From JAEUIA01 sp038330085 (lineage in GTDB: Bacteria > Planctomycetota > UBA1135 > GCA-002686595), in NCBI GenBank assembly GCA_038330085.1, contig JBBQNP010000014.1, positions 1 to 52,981 on the forward strand: a DNA stretch of 52,981 bases, in the 5' to 3' direction. The translations under genes were made by a program, and so were the position numbers. Every line of letters starts with the position of its first letter. Positions within the stretch are counted from its first letter, which is position 1. Of this stretch, positions 1 to 9,146 are shown piece by piece. Under the pieces are notes generated by a model. The model was not told the DNA's origin and made no database searches. It saw only the letters and a list, made by a program, of their open reading frames with translations.

Positions 1-1
1 C

Positions 2-1354
2 CCCACCGAGGTCGCGCGGCAGCCGGTGCACCTCTACCAGCAGATCTCGGCGCTGATCGCCGCCGTGTGCCTCCTGTCGTTCCACACGTTCGGCATGTAC
101 CGGCCGACCAAGTCGCTCCTCAACATGGAGGAGTTCAAGGCCGTCACGAAGAGCACGTTCGCGGCGTTCCTCGTGTTCCTGACGTTGATCGTCTACCTGC
201 ACTCGACGGATCAGGAAGCGAAGGGGCCGTTCACCGACCTGCTCGTCCCGCTGCACAAGCTCATCCACCTCACGATCAACCCGAATACGATTTCGCGCAT
301 CGCGTTGCTCGCGATCTTCGCCTTGATCCTCGTGTTGACGATGGCCAGCCGCTTCGTGTCGTTCAAGGTGATCCAAAAGCTGCACCGGCGCGGCATCGGC
401 AACCGAAACGTGCTCATCTGGGGTGCGGGCGAGACGGGCCGGAAACTCCAGAGCAAGTTCGTCCTCGTGCCGACGCTCGGGTTGAACCTCGTCGGGTTCG
501 TCGACGACGACCCCAAGAATCGTGACGTGGCCGTCGACCGCTGGCGCGTGCTCGGCGGGTTCGACGACCTCGAGCTCCTCGTCGGCGTGCACAAGGTCAG
601 CGAGATCTTCGTCGCCAGCCCCGAGTCACCCGACGAGAGCATCATGCGCGTCATCGCCGAGTGCGAACGGTTGGGCGTCACATACCGCGTCGTGCCGCGC
701 TTCTACCACTTGATGGCGTTCAAGGTGCGCATCGAGAACCTGGACTCGATCCCGCTGATCACGCGCCCCGACCGGCGCCCGAGCGTGTTCGGCCTGATGG
801 GGAAGCGCATGTTCGACGTGATCGTCGCGGCGCTCGTGCTCATCCTGTTCGCGCCTGTGTTCGCGCTCGCGGCCATCTTGATCAAGCGCGAGTCGCAGGG
901 CCCTGTGTTCTTCGTGCAGCAGCGCATCGGTCGCGACGGCGTGCCGTTCGACATGATCAAGTTCCGCACGATGCACCACCACATGTCGGGCGACGCGCCG
1001 ACACCGCGCTCGCCGTACGACCCGCGCATCACGCAGATCGGCCGGTTGTTGCGGCGCTACAGCCTCGACGAGATGCCGCAGTTCCTCAACGTGTTCACGG
1101 GCGACATGAGCGTCGTCGGCCCGCGGCCCGAAATGCGCTTCATCGTCGAGCAGTACGACGCGCTGCAGAGGGAGCGCTTGCGCGTGAAGCCCGGCATCAC
1201 GGGGTTGTGGCAGATCAGCTACGCGCGCCAGGCCGCGATCCACGAGAACATCGACTACGACCTCTATTACATCGAGAACCAGTCGTTCCTGTTGGACGTG
1301 GTGATCATCGCGCTGACCGGCTTCGCCGTCGCGAAAGGCACGGGTGCGTACTGA
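2..1354 (+). CDS. Polyprenyl glycosylphosphotransferase (priming sugar-phosphate transferase), 5' end missing
   Basis: The frame is open to the left edge, so the true start lies outside the window; a GTG at 26 is available but the upstream codons look coding. About 450 residues are visible. N-terminal transmembrane helices are followed by a Rossmann-like CoA-binding_3 domain (NVLIWGAGETGRK, then VGFVDDD). A hydrophobic hairpin then leads into the bacterial sugar transferase domain (KRMFDVIVAA, QQRIGRDG, FDMIKFRTM, LDEMPQFLNVFTGDMSVVGP, PGITGLWQ). This WcaJ/WbaP-type family moves a hexose-1-phosphate from a nucleotide sugar to undecaprenyl phosphate at the inner membrane, the first step of repeat-unit synthesis. 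The following glycosyltransferases fit that role. The sugar cannot be read from sequence. Confidence 0.93.
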   Translation, partial: PTEVARQPVHLYQQISALIAAVCLLSFHTFGMYRPTKSLLNMEEFKAVTKSTFAAFLVFLTLIVYLHSTDQEAKGPFTDLLVPLHKLIHLTINPNTISRIALLAIFALILVLTMASRFVSFKVIQKLHRRGIGNRNVLIWGAGETGRKLQSKFVLVPTLGLNLVGFVDDDPKNRDVAVDRWRVLGGFDDLELLVGVHKVSEIFVASPESPDESIMRVIAECERLGVTYRVVPRFYHLMAFKVRIENLDSIPLITRPDRRPSVFGLMGKRMFDVIVAALVLILFAPVFALAAILIKRESQGPVFFVQQRIGRDGVPFDMIKFRTMHHHMSGDAPTPRSPYDPRITQIGRLLRRYSLDEMPQFLNVFTGDMSVVGPRPEMRFIVEQYDALQRERLRVKPGITGLWQISYARQAAIHENIDYDLYYIENQSFLLDVVIIALTGFAVAKGTGAY

Positions 1355-1407
1355 TGCCCGGGCGTGAGCCGAGTCAATGCCGTCGGACGGGATCGTAGGG
1401 AACGACC

Positions 1408-2535
1408 GTGCGAGTCCTGCACGTGATGGAGTGCACGATCGGCGGCACGCGCCGGCACCTCGTGGACGTCGTCCTCGGCGAGCTACTGGTCGGGCTCGAC
1501 GTGCACGTCGTCGCTGCGGCGCTGCGCCAGCCGGATTTCGAGGCGGATCTGCAGCGTTTCGAGCAAGCAGGTGCGGTCGTGACGCGCCTCGCGATGGTGC
1601 GTGCGGTGTCGCCGGCGACCGACTTGATGCACTTGGCGGCGTTGCGCGCACACCTCGAGCGCACGCGGCCGGACGTGCTGCACACGCACTCGTCGAAAGC
1701 GGGCGTGCTCGGGCGGCTGGCGTCGATCGAATCGGGGATCGGCGCGCGCGTCCACACGCCGCACACGTTCGCGTTCCTGTTCGAAGCCGAGTTCTCGCGC
1801 CCGAAGCGCGCGCTCTTCCGGGCGATCGAACGTGGGCTCGCCGGTCACACGCGCGCGATCGTCGCAGTCAGCCCGAGCGAGGCGCGCACGTTCGTGGCGT
1901 CGGGCGTCGTCGACGCGGAGCGCGTGCGCGTCGTGCCGAACGGGATCGACCCGGGGTGCTGGATGTCGGCGCAGCCTCTCGATCGTGCAACCATGGGGTT
2001 GCGTATGGACCGGCCTCTCGCGGCGGTGGTCGGGTTGCTCAACGTCGCCAAGGGTCAGGACCTGGCGCTCGCGGCGTTGCAGGAAGTGCCGACCCTGCAG
2101 CTGGTTGTCGTGGGTCACGGCGGCATGGACGCGGAGTTGCGCGCGCAGGCGCAGCGACTCGGGCTGTCCGATCGCGTGAAGTTCCTCGGTTTCCGCACCG
2201 ACGTGCCGAACATCATCGCGGCCAGCGACTTCGTCGTCGTGCCTTCGCGCTGGGAGGGTCTGCCGTATGTCGCGCTCGAAGCGATGGCCGCGGCGAAGCC
2301 CGTCGTCGCGACGCCCGTGGACGGTGCGCGCGACGTGGTCGAGCACGGTCGCACGGGGATCCTGGCCGACGGCATCGACGCCGGCTCGGTCGCGCGCGGG
2401 ATGCGCGCGATGGTTGCGGCGACCGTGGGAGAACGCACACGCATGGGCGAGCTCGGCCGGGAGCGCGTGATCCGCTCGTTCTCGGCGCGCGGGATGGTCG
2501 CGGGTCTCGTCGACGTCTACCACGAGGTCACGTGA
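1408..2535 (+). CDS. Glycosyltransferase family 4 (GT-B)
   Basis: 375 residues from a GTG start, 53 nt after the sugar transferase. The N-terminal Rossmann half has the loop CTIGGTRRHL and the DVLHTHSSKAG segment. The C-terminal half has VPNGID, and PSRWEGLPYVALEAMA carries the E-x7-E motif of retaining GT4 enzymes. It probably adds a sugar to the lipid-linked repeat unit at the cytoplasmic face of the membrane. Donor and acceptor are unknown. The stop overlaps the next gene's start by 4 nt (GTGA). Confidence 0.92.
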   Translation: MRVLHVMECTIGGTRRHLVDVVLGELLVGLDVHVVAAALRQPDFEADLQRFEQAGAVVTRLAMVRAVSPATDLMHLAALRAHLERTRPDVLHTHSSKAGVLGRLASIESGIGARVHTPHTFAFLFEAEFSRPKRALFRAIERGLAGHTRAIVAVSPSEARTFVASGVVDAERVRVVPNGIDPGCWMSAQPLDRATMGLRMDRPLAAVVGLLNVAKGQDLALAALQEVPTLQLVVVGHGGMDAELRAQAQRLGLSDRVKFLGFRTDVPNIIAASDFVVVPSRWEGLPYVALEAMAAAKPVVATPVDGARDVVEHGRTGILADGIDAGSVARGMRAMVAATVGERTRMGELGRERVIRSFSARGMVAGLVDVYHEVT

Positions 2536-3659
2536 AGATCCTGCACTTGATCACGACGCTCGACGTGGGCGGTGCGGAGATGCACCTGCTCGCGCAAGTG
2601 CGCGGACAGAGTTCGCGCGGCCACACGGTGAGGGTCGCGTACCTCAAGGGACACGGCACGCTCGCCGCGGACTTCGCTGCGGCCGGTGCAGCGCACGTCG
2701 TATGCATCGGTTCCGGTCCGCTCGCGCCCTTCCGGCTGTCGAGCGCGATGCGCGACGCCGACATCGTGCACACGCACCTGCTCAAAGCCGACATGCTCGG
2801 CGCGCTCACGGCGCTGGTGACGGGGCGCAGACAGAGGCTCGTCGCGAGCAAGCACAACGACGAGCAGGTGTTGAAGCGCCCGCTGGTGTCGCGCATCCAC
2901 GGCTTCCTGGGCAACGTGCCGGTGCGCACGATCGTGCTGTCCGATCACGTCGGTCGCTTCGTCGCGGAGCACGGGCGCGTCAGGCGCGAGTCGATCACGC
3001 GCATCTACTACGGTCTCGATCCGACACCGTTCGAAGATCCGGCGCTCGCGAGCGGGCGCGACGCCGTCCGACAGAGCTTTGGATTCGGACGCGATGACGT
3101 CGTCTTCACCTGCGTCGCGCGCTTCGCGCCGCAAAAGGCGCACGACGTGTTGTTGCGCGCTCTGGCGCTTGCCCGTGTGAGGCCCGGGGGTGAGCACATC
3201 CGATTGTTGCTCGTCGGCGACGATCCGTTCGGCGACGGACGCGTGCGGGCCGAGAAGATCGCACGCGAGCTCGATGTGATGTCGGTCTGCAAGTTCGCAG
3301 GGATTCGCCGCGACGTGCCGGGGCTGCTCGCGGCGAGCGACGTGTTCGTGATGTGCTCGTTGTGGGAGGGGCTCGGTCTGGTGTTTCTGGAAGCGATGGC
3401 GGCGCGCTTGCCCGTGCTCGCAACGCGCGTGTCTGCGGTGCCCGAAGTCGTCGTCGACGGTGCGACGGGTGTGCTCGTTCCGGTTTCCGATCCCGAGGCG
3501 TTGGCGCAGGCGTTCGTTGCGCTTGCTTTGGATGCGGGATTGCGTGGGCGGTTGGGCCGCGCCGGGGCGGAGCGGGTGCGTGCTGCGTTCGGAATCGAGC
3601 GCATGATCGAGGAAACGCTGGCTGTGTACCGCGCTGTGATCGCAGGGGTGGGTGTGTGA
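2532..3659 (+). CDS. Glycosyltransferase family 4 (GT-B)
   Basis: 375 residues from a GTG inside the upstream stop (GTGA overlap at 2532-2535). The start is supported by the typical opening VKILHLITTLDVGGAEMHLL, whose GGAE loop binds the donor phosphate in this family. HTHLLKADMLG and the E-x7-E motif in SLWEGLGLVFLEAMAA are present. It is the same length as its neighbour but clearly diverged, so this is not a recent duplicate. Retaining GT4 acting on the lipid-linked oligosaccharide is the family expectation; the linkage is unknown. Confidence 0.92.
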   Translation: MKILHLITTLDVGGAEMHLLAQVRGQSSRGHTVRVAYLKGHGTLAADFAAAGAAHVVCIGSGPLAPFRLSSAMRDADIVHTHLLKADMLGALTALVTGRRQRLVASKHNDEQVLKRPLVSRIHGFLGNVPVRTIVLSDHVGRFVAEHGRVRRESITRIYYGLDPTPFEDPALASGRDAVRQSFGFGRDDVVFTCVARFAPQKAHDVLLRALALARVRPGGEHIRLLLVGDDPFGDGRVRAEKIARELDVMSVCKFAGIRRDVPGLLAASDVFVMCSLWEGLGLVFLEAMAARLPVLATRVSAVPEVVVDGATGVLVPVSDPEALAQAFVALALDAGLRGRLGRAGAERVRAAFGIERMIEETLAVYRAVIAGVGV

Positions 3660-4207
3660 GCTCTCACGATGCTGACTCCAGTCGCGCGCGCCGGAGCGAC
3701 GATGAGAGAGGTTCGCGACCGGACATGGATGCGGCGAACCACAGCCCCGAGAGCGCCGGGCCCAATGAGCTCGCCCCTGGGCAACCGTTCGGTCGCCGCG
3801 GACCCGACCGCAGGCAACGCTCGACCCCGAGGCTGTCGCGGTATTCGTTCGGCAAGGGACGCAGGAAGGGTGCGCGCAGGTCCGACGAGCACGAGGGGAG
3901 CTTCGTGGACGTGTACAGCCCGTGGATGCTCGCGGCGATTTTGTGGGTCGCGTTGATGAACTCGGCGGACAGCTTCTTCACCATCGTGCACTTGCAGAGC
4001 GGCGGGCAGGAGGTCAATCCGATCGCGGGAGCGTTGCTCGGGACGGGACGAGCGGAGTTCGTGCTGATCAAGTCGGCGGTGATTTCGATCGCGCTCTTGG
4101 TGCTGTGCCTGCACAAGAACTTTCATCTGGCGCGGTTGGGGTTGTGGCTGGCGGCGGTCGCGTACACGGGGTTGTTGGCGTATCACTTGGCCTTGTTTTG
4201 GGTTTGA
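3656..4207 (+). CDS. Small membrane protein with DUF5658-like domain
   Basis: 183 residues if it starts at the GTG of a GTGA overlap with the preceding glycosyltransferase. An ATG at 3725 would give 160 residues and is the main alternative. The first 70-80 residues are basic and low in complexity. The rest holds three or four hydrophobic helices with MNSADSFFTIVHL and GGQEVNPIAG, resembling DUF5658 proteins (helix ending in a D, then a conserved NP). Function of that family is unknown. Its coupling to the glycosyltransferase suggests a membrane accessory role in the polysaccharide pathway, which is inference. The last 40 codons are strongly G/T-rich. Confidence 0.75.
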   Translation: MSSHDADSSRARRSDDERGSRPDMDAANHSPESAGPNELAPGQPFGRRGPDRRQRSTPRLSRYSFGKGRRKGARRSDEHEGSFVDVYSPWMLAAILWVALMNSADSFFTIVHLQSGGQEVNPIAGALLGTGRAEFVLIKSAVISIALLVLCLHKNFHLARLGLWLAAVAYTGLLAYHLALFWV

Positions 4208-4300
4208 AGGCGCGGGTGCGGGGTGGTGGGGGCGTGGGTGTGCGGGTGAATTAGAGAATGAGCGAGCGAGCGCGCCAGGAGTGGTGGAACGTCGCGGCGA

Positions 4301-4368
4301 GATGTTCCGCGCCTACGGCGCGGTTCCGGCGGACGCGAGTCGCCCTGATTACCGGTCGGCTCGCGCCC
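4301..4368 (+). repeat. Intergenic hairpin element, module A, copy R1
   Basis: First copy of a family seen four times in the window. A 7-bp hairpin at 4307-4323 (CCGCGCC, loop TAC, GGCGCGG) is followed by a 14-bp imperfect hairpin at 4334-4365 with loop ATTA. The second stem contains two G-U pairs and one mismatch. The gap 4208-4638 otherwise holds a G-rich run right after the stop, module B (next entry), and about 190 nt in which I see nothing. Both flanking genes and the element read on +. Confidence 0.8.
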
Positions 4369-4386
4369 GTCGGCTAAGGGGTGGAC

Positions 4387-4452
4387 GCGCGCGGTGGTGC
4401 CCGGCACCCGTCGCGGGTACTCCCGCGGTGGGTGCCGGGTACCGCCGCGCGC
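4387..4452 (+). repeat. Intergenic hairpin element, module B, copy R1 (31-bp stem)
   Basis: Two 31-nt arms (4387-4417 and 4422-4452) flank the loop TACT. As RNA read from +, 27 positions are Watson-Crick and the other four are all G-U wobbles, so the stem has no true mismatch. The core GGTGCCCGGCACC belongs to the GGTGCCTGGCACC type of palindrome that also occurs at 10262 and 44692-44739. It could act as a 3'-end stabiliser or terminator without U-tract, or be a REP-like mobile repeat; no REP-associated transposase is in view. Confidence 0.8.
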
Positions 4453-4638
4453 ACCGACAGGTGCGGACCGCAGCGGGACCGTGGCGCGTCGAAGTCAGTT
4501 GAGTCGAGTTGGGCTTCGCTCAGCCTGATCGCATAGGCCGCGTGGGGATGGAGTGTCGAGTGGATGGCCGCGCGAAACCGCGAGGGTAGACTGCCGGGCT
4601 GCGGGGAAGGCTTCCGCCTCTCGCTCGTCCGTACCCCG

Positions 4639-5664
4639 ATGAACCGTTCGACACGAACTCGCGCCGGTTGTGATGCAGTCCTGATCACCGGAGGAGCGGG
4701 GTTCATCGGTGCTGCGCTGGCGCGAGCGCTCGGCGAACGCGGTCGGGCGGTGACGGTGGTGGATGACGAATCGGCTGGATCGTTCGAGCGCCTCGCAGGT
4801 GCGTTGGGAGTGCGGTGCAGGCCGTCGGTGACTGTGGCCCTGTCGTCGGCTTCACGTGAGGAGTTCGATTGCGTCGTCCACTTGGCTGCGCGCGTCGGGG
4901 TCGGTCCGGTCGTGCGGGACCCGGAAGCTTGCCGTGATCACAACGTGACGGTCACGCAGGAGCTGGCGGCTGCGTTGCATCGTGTGCAGGAGGGTGTGCG
5001 TCCGCGGGTGTTCGCGGCCTCGTCGAGCGAGGTGTATCTGCCTTCGTCAGGGCCGCTGCGCGAGGACGATGCGGTGCGCTCGGAGACGGATGGTGGACGG
5101 TGGGCGTACGCGGCGGCGAAGGTCGCGTGCGAGCGGATGCTCGAGGAGGCGGCGCTTGGATGTGGTGCGAATGCTCCTGTCCACCTGAGGTTCTTCAACG
5201 TCGTGGGGCCCGGTCAGGATTCTGCGCATGGAATGGTGCTGCCGACGTTCGTCGAGCACGCGCTCGCGGGGTTGCCGATTCCCGTACATGGCGACGGCAG
5301 GTCGGTGCGCACGTTCGCACACGTGGACGAGGTCGCGCAGACGTTGTGCGATCTCATCGGACTTGCGCATGTCGAGGGTGGTCCGCTGAACATCGGCGGC
5401 ACGGCGCGCGCGAGCGTGATGGAGGTGGCCGAGTGCGTGCTCGCTCTTTCGGGGAGCCGCGCGGGCATCGTGCACGTCGATCCGCGTCGGGTCGTGGGTC
5501 CGGCGTTCGAAGATGTGGCGTGGCGCGAACCGGACTTGACGCGCTTGGGGAGTTTGGGTGTGGGCGTGCCGTCGCGCTCGCTCGAAGCGATCGTGGCCGA
5601 CACCCTGGAGCGTCATGAACGAATGCGACCGCGGAGGGGCGCGTGCGTATCGCGCGCATCCTGA
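4639..5664 (+). CDS. NAD(P)-dependent epimerase/dehydratase (extended SDR)
   Basis: 341 residues from ATG 4639; an in-frame extension to 4564 lacks family similarity. The N-terminal nucleotide-binding loop is ITGGAGFIGAALA. The catalytic region has SSSEVY, then YAAAK as the Y-x3-K pair. A sugar-binding C-terminal half follows (FFNVVGPGQD, GDGRSVRTFAHVDE, GPLNIGG). This is the UDP-glucose 4-epimerase/UDP-glucuronate decarboxylase-like extended SDR class, which makes nucleotide-sugar donors in the cytosol. The exact substrate is not readable. Its end overlaps the next glycosyltransferase by 22 nt, placing it in the polysaccharide operon. Confidence 0.9.
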   Translation: MNRSTRTRAGCDAVLITGGAGFIGAALARALGERGRAVTVVDDESAGSFERLAGALGVRCRPSVTVALSSASREEFDCVVHLAARVGVGPVVRDPEACRDHNVTVTQELAAALHRVQEGVRPRVFAASSSEVYLPSSGPLREDDAVRSETDGGRWAYAAAKVACERMLEEAALGCGANAPVHLRFFNVVGPGQDSAHGMVLPTFVEHALAGLPIPVHGDGRSVRTFAHVDEVAQTLCDLIGLAHVEGGPLNIGGTARASVMEVAECVLALSGSRAGIVHVDPRRVVGPAFEDVAWREPDLTRLGSLGVGVPSRSLEAIVADTLERHERMRPRRGACVSRAS

Positions 5665-6812
5665 CGCGGCTGAACCTGGGCGGGCCGGCACGTCAGGCGT
5701 TGGCGTCCGATCCGCTGCTCGCACGACGAGGGCACGTCGTGCGCCTGTTCACCGGCACGAGCGGGCGCGGCGAAGGTGACCTGTTCGATGCGTTGAGGGA
5801 GAAGGGCGTCGACGTCGTGCGCGTGCCGGGGTTGGGCCGACAGTTGAGCTTGCCAGGTGATCTGCGCGCGCTGTATGCGCTGCGGAAGGAACTGGCTGCG
5901 TTCGCGCCCGACGTCGTGCACACGCACGCTTCGAAGGCTGGGGCGATCGGAAGAAGGGCGGCCAAGGTGCTGCCGGGTGCGGCGCGGGTGCACACGTTCC
6001 ACGGACACGTGCTCGAAGGGTATTTCGCCGCGCCGATTTCGCGCGGGATCGTCGCGTTGGAGCGCAGGTTGGCGCGCGAGACGGATCGTGTGATCGCGGT
6101 GAGCCATGCGACGGCGGACGATCTGGTGCGTTTGAAGGTCGTGGAGGACGAGCAGAAGCTCGTCGTCGTGCAACCGGGGATCGATCTCGATCCGTTGCTT
6201 GCGATCGGCGGTCGCGACGGGGCGTTGCGCGAGCTCATCGGTGCCGTGGAAGGTGACTTCGTCGTCGGCGTCGTGGGGAGGTTGGCGGAGGTGAAGCAGC
6301 CGGGCGTCGCGCTCGACGTGTTCGCGCTGCTCGCGCCGCACCATCCGCGTCTGCACATGGTGTTCGTCGGCGACGGGCCCGAGCGCGGGTATCTGGAACG
6401 ACGAATAGGAGCATTGCCGGCGGATCTGCAGCGGCGCGCGCACATGGTCGGCGCGCGTATGGACATGCCGGCCGTGCTCGCGGATCTGGACTTGGTGCTG
6501 CTGACGTCGCGCTCCGAGGGGATGCCGGTTGCGTTGATCGAAGCGGCAGCGGCGGGCAGACCCGTCGTCGCGATGAATGTCGGCGGCGTCGCGGAGATCG
6601 TCGTTCACGAACGCACGGGTTGGCTCGGGACGAACGCCGACGAGCTGGCTTACGGATTGGCTCAGTATCTCGAGGCGACCCCAGGTGCGCTTTCAGGGTT
6701 GGGCGTGCGCGCACGCTTGCGCGTGGCCAACCGCAACTCGGCCGAAGCGCTCGCGACGCGCCTCGAGCAGGTCTACCAGGTCGTCGTGGAGGAGCGTGCG
6801 TGCGCCTCTTGA
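5643..6812 (+). CDS. Glycosyltransferase family 4 (GT-B)
   Basis: 389 residues from a GTG 22 nt inside the epimerase gene. It opens with RIARILTRLNLGGPARQAL, the GGP/GGA donor loop of GT4. It has VVHTHASKAGAIGRRAAKV, THTFHGHVLEGYF-like residues near 110-125, VIAVSHAT, and EGMPVALIEAAAAG with E-x7-E. A related architecture is common in O-antigen and exopolysaccharide transferases. Acts at the cytoplasmic face; donor unknown. It overlaps the next gene by 13 nt. Confidence 0.92.
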   Translation: MRIARILTRLNLGGPARQALASDPLLARRGHVVRLFTGTSGRGEGDLFDALREKGVDVVRVPGLGRQLSLPGDLRALYALRKELAAFAPDVVHTHASKAGAIGRRAAKVLPGAARVHTFHGHVLEGYFAAPISRGIVALERRLARETDRVIAVSHATADDLVRLKVVEDEQKLVVVQPGIDLDPLLAIGGRDGALRELIGAVEGDFVVGVVGRLAEVKQPGVALDVFALLAPHHPRLHMVFVGDGPERGYLERRIGALPADLQRRAHMVGARMDMPAVLADLDLVLLTSRSEGMPVALIEAAAAGRPVVAMNVGGVAEIVVHERTGWLGTNADELAYGLAQYLEATPGALSGLGVRARLRVANRNSAEALATRLEQVYQVVVEERACAS

Positions 6813-8035
6813 TGGTGTCGGGCGACAGGCAGGTCTCGATCGGTGAGACCGGGCCTTTCTTCGCGATGCAGCGCGAGTTCTCGCGTCACTTCGAGCGCAT
6901 CGACGTCATCTGCCCCCGCCCGCCGCGCCCGCCGACGGTATTCAAGATCCACGACAACGTGCACCTGCACCCGTCGTCGGAGGGTCGCTCGAAGATGGTG
7001 CGCTACGTGCGCACGAAGGGCCGCGAGCTGCTGGGTGAACACGGCGCAAGCCTGATCGTCAGCCACGACTACGGCTGGTTCTACAACGGCATCGGCAGCG
7101 CGCGTTTGTCGCGCGAAACGGGCGTGCCGTACGTTTCGGAACTTCACCACGTGCCCGGTCATCCGGTCGCGGCGGACTTGCGGGAGAGGTTCGACAAGCG
7201 CGTGGCGCGTGCGTATGTGCGCTATGCAACACACAAGGCGGCGGCGTTCCGCGTCGTCAACCACGTCGAGATGCCCGAGTTGCTGCGCAGTTGGGGCGTG
7301 CCGGAGGAGAAGATCCTGGTGCTGCCGTCGTTGTACATCGATCTGTCGGTCTTCAAGCCGGCGGAGGCCCCTGTCGAGCAGGATGTGTGCTTCGTCGGAC
7401 GCATGGTCGACAACAAGGGCCTCGATCGCATCGTCGATGCGCTGGCGCTGCTGGCGAAGGACGGGATGCGGTTGAAGGCGCTGTTCGTCGGCAAGGGTCC
7501 GCGTCTGGCGGCGACGAAGGAGCGCGCGAGGAAGCGCGGGCTCTACTCGGGCGCGGACAAGGACGGTTCGACGAGCGGAAGCAGTGCGACGGAGGCCGCC
7601 GCGACAGGCGCGTCAGCAGCAGAGACAGCAGCAACGGATGCCCTGCGGTTCGTCGAATGGGTCGCTGCACCGACCGATCTGGCCGAGATCTACCGCCGCT
7701 CGCGCGCTGTCGTGTGCGCATCGACGTGCGAAGGTGGTCCGCGCTTCACCGTCGAAGCCATGGCCTGCGGCACGCCGGTCGTCAGCACGCGCGTCGGCGT
7801 GATGAACGAAATCGTGCGCACGGGAGAGAACGGCGCGCTCGTCGGCTTCGACGTGCAGAGCCTCGCACAGGGAATGCGCGACGTGCTGGGCGACGAGGAG
7901 CGCCGCCGTCGGATGGGGGCGGAGGCCGTGCAGACCGCGTCGCAGTTCGAGTACGCGACGACGATCCGCGGATACGCGAACGGGCTGAAGGCGCTCGTCG
8001 AGGATCGCGCGGCGCACCCGCATTCGGCAAGGTGA
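6800..8035 (+). CDS. Glycosyltransferase family 4 with low-complexity insert
   Basis: 411 residues; the start is GTG 6800 (VRLLMVSGDRQVSIGETGPF), inside the previous gene's end. The C-terminal Rossmann domain has VCFVGRMVDNKGLDRIVDAL, LFVGKGP, and CEGGPRFTVEAMACGTPVVS with the E-x7-E motif. Between GKGP and FVEWV, residues of about 253-285 (DNA 7557-7650) form an insert made almost only of Ala, Ser, Thr, Gly and Glu, longer than the usual loop here. Family role is sugar addition to a lipid-linked intermediate. Confidence 0.9.
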   Translation: MRLLMVSGDRQVSIGETGPFFAMQREFSRHFERIDVICPRPPRPPTVFKIHDNVHLHPSSEGRSKMVRYVRTKGRELLGEHGASLIVSHDYGWFYNGIGSARLSRETGVPYVSELHHVPGHPVAADLRERFDKRVARAYVRYATHKAAAFRVVNHVEMPELLRSWGVPEEKILVLPSLYIDLSVFKPAEAPVEQDVCFVGRMVDNKGLDRIVDALALLAKDGMRLKALFVGKGPRLAATKERARKRGLYSGADKDGSTSGSSATEAAATGASAAETAATDALRFVEWVAAPTDLAEIYRRSRAVVCASTCEGGPRFTVEAMACGTPVVSTRVGVMNEIVRTGENGALVGFDVQSLAQGMRDVLGDEERRRRMGAEAVQTASQFEYATTIRGYANGLKALVEDRAAHPHSAR

Positions 8036-8060
8036 TGCGCACCCCTTCGAACAGCGGGTC

Positions 8061-9146
8061 GTGGCAGTGAAGCTGCTCTTCCTGACACAGACGATCGACG
8101 CGCAAGATGCCGTGCTCGGCTTCGTGCCGCGCTGGATCCAGGGCCTCGCGCGCCATTGTGAGCGCGTGCGCGTCGTGGCGCTCGACCAGGGCGACGTCAG
8201 CACTCTGCCCGCGAACGTCGACGTGCGCGTGGTCGGGCGCGAGGGCCGCTTGCGCCGCTGGCTGCGCTACCGCTCGATCCTGGACGAAGCCCTGGGGAAG
8301 GAACATTTCGACGTCGTGTTGGCGCACATGGTCCCGCGCTACGCGCTCGTGGCGGCCGGACCGGCGCGCCGGAACGGAGCCCGCGTCTACCTGTGGTACA
8401 CGCACGCAGCGGTCGATTCGCGTTTGAAACGTGCAAGCCGGACCGTCGAGAAAGTGTTCACCGCAAGTCCTGAGTCGCTGCGGATCGATACGGACAAACG
8501 TGTGGTGACGGGTCACGGCATCGACCTCAACCACTTCGCCGATCGAGGAGAAGAGCCCGAGTCGCCGCCGCGCTTGCTGGCGGTGGGTCGCCTGACGCCA
8601 TCGAAGGATCCGCTCACGGCAGTGGAAGCGGTTTCCATTCTGGTCGCGGAGGGCCGGGATCTCCGTCTCGATCTCGTCGGGGCAGGGCGCACGAAGGTGG
8701 ATCAGGTGTACGCGAGAGAAGTCGAGGAGAGGATCAGGAACCGCGGGCTCGAAGACCGGGTGAGCAGGCTTGGCGACGTGCCGTACCTCGAGATCCCGAG
8801 GTGGTACGCGCGCTCGTCGGTGGTGATCAACGCGAGCTCGACCGGGAGCTTGGACAAGGTCGTGCTCGAAGCGATGGCCATGAGGCGGCCGTTCGTGTCG
8901 TGCAACGAAGCCGTGCCGCGCGTGGTCGCGGACTTGGGTGCGCGTGCGGAGGCGCTGACGTTCCAGCGCGGGGATGCGCGCGAGCTGGCGCAGAAGATCG
9001 GGGCGCTGCTCGACATGCCGGTGGCGGAGCGCGCGCGTTTGGGTGACGACCTGCGCGCGATCGTCGCGCGCGATCACGAGGTCGAGGCGCTGATGGCGCG
9101 CTTGTGCGAGGAGATGAGGGTGGATGCGGACGGAGGTGCGCGATGA
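8061..9146 (+). CDS. Glycosyltransferase family 4-like (GT-B)
   Basis: 361 residues from GTG 8061; a second GTG at 8067 is possible. It has the GT-B fold signs LLFLTQTIDAQD, FDVVLAHMVPRYAL, LLAVGRLTPSKDPLTAVEA and DLVGAG. In the donor site the usual first Glu of E-x7-E is absent: the segment reads SSTGSLDKVVLEAMA, matching a GT4 subgroup with TGSxDKVVLEAM. The final Glu is kept, so activity is plausible. Its stop overlaps the GT2 start by 4 nt (ATGA). Confidence 0.87.
   Translation: MAVKLLFLTQTIDAQDAVLGFVPRWIQGLARHCERVRVVALDQGDVSTLPANVDVRVVGREGRLRRWLRYRSILDEALGKEHFDVVLAHMVPRYALVAAGPARRNGARVYLWYTHAAVDSRLKRASRTVEKVFTASPESLRIDTDKRVVTGHGIDLNHFADRGEEPESPPRLLAVGRLTPSKDPLTAVEAVSILVAEGRDLRLDLVGAGRTKVDQVYAREVEERIRNRGLEDRVSRLGDVPYLEIPRWYARSSVVINASSTGSLDKVVLEAMAMRRPFVSCNEAVPRVVADLGARAEALTFQRGDARELAQKIGALLDMPVAERARLGDDLRAIVARDHEVEALMARLCEEMRVDADGGAR

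Noticed and set aside
2532..3659. A single fused 760-residue protein from 1377 to 3659
   Set aside because: The first part is out of frame with the real upstream glycosyltransferase; the GTGA overlap and the family start at 2532 show two genes.
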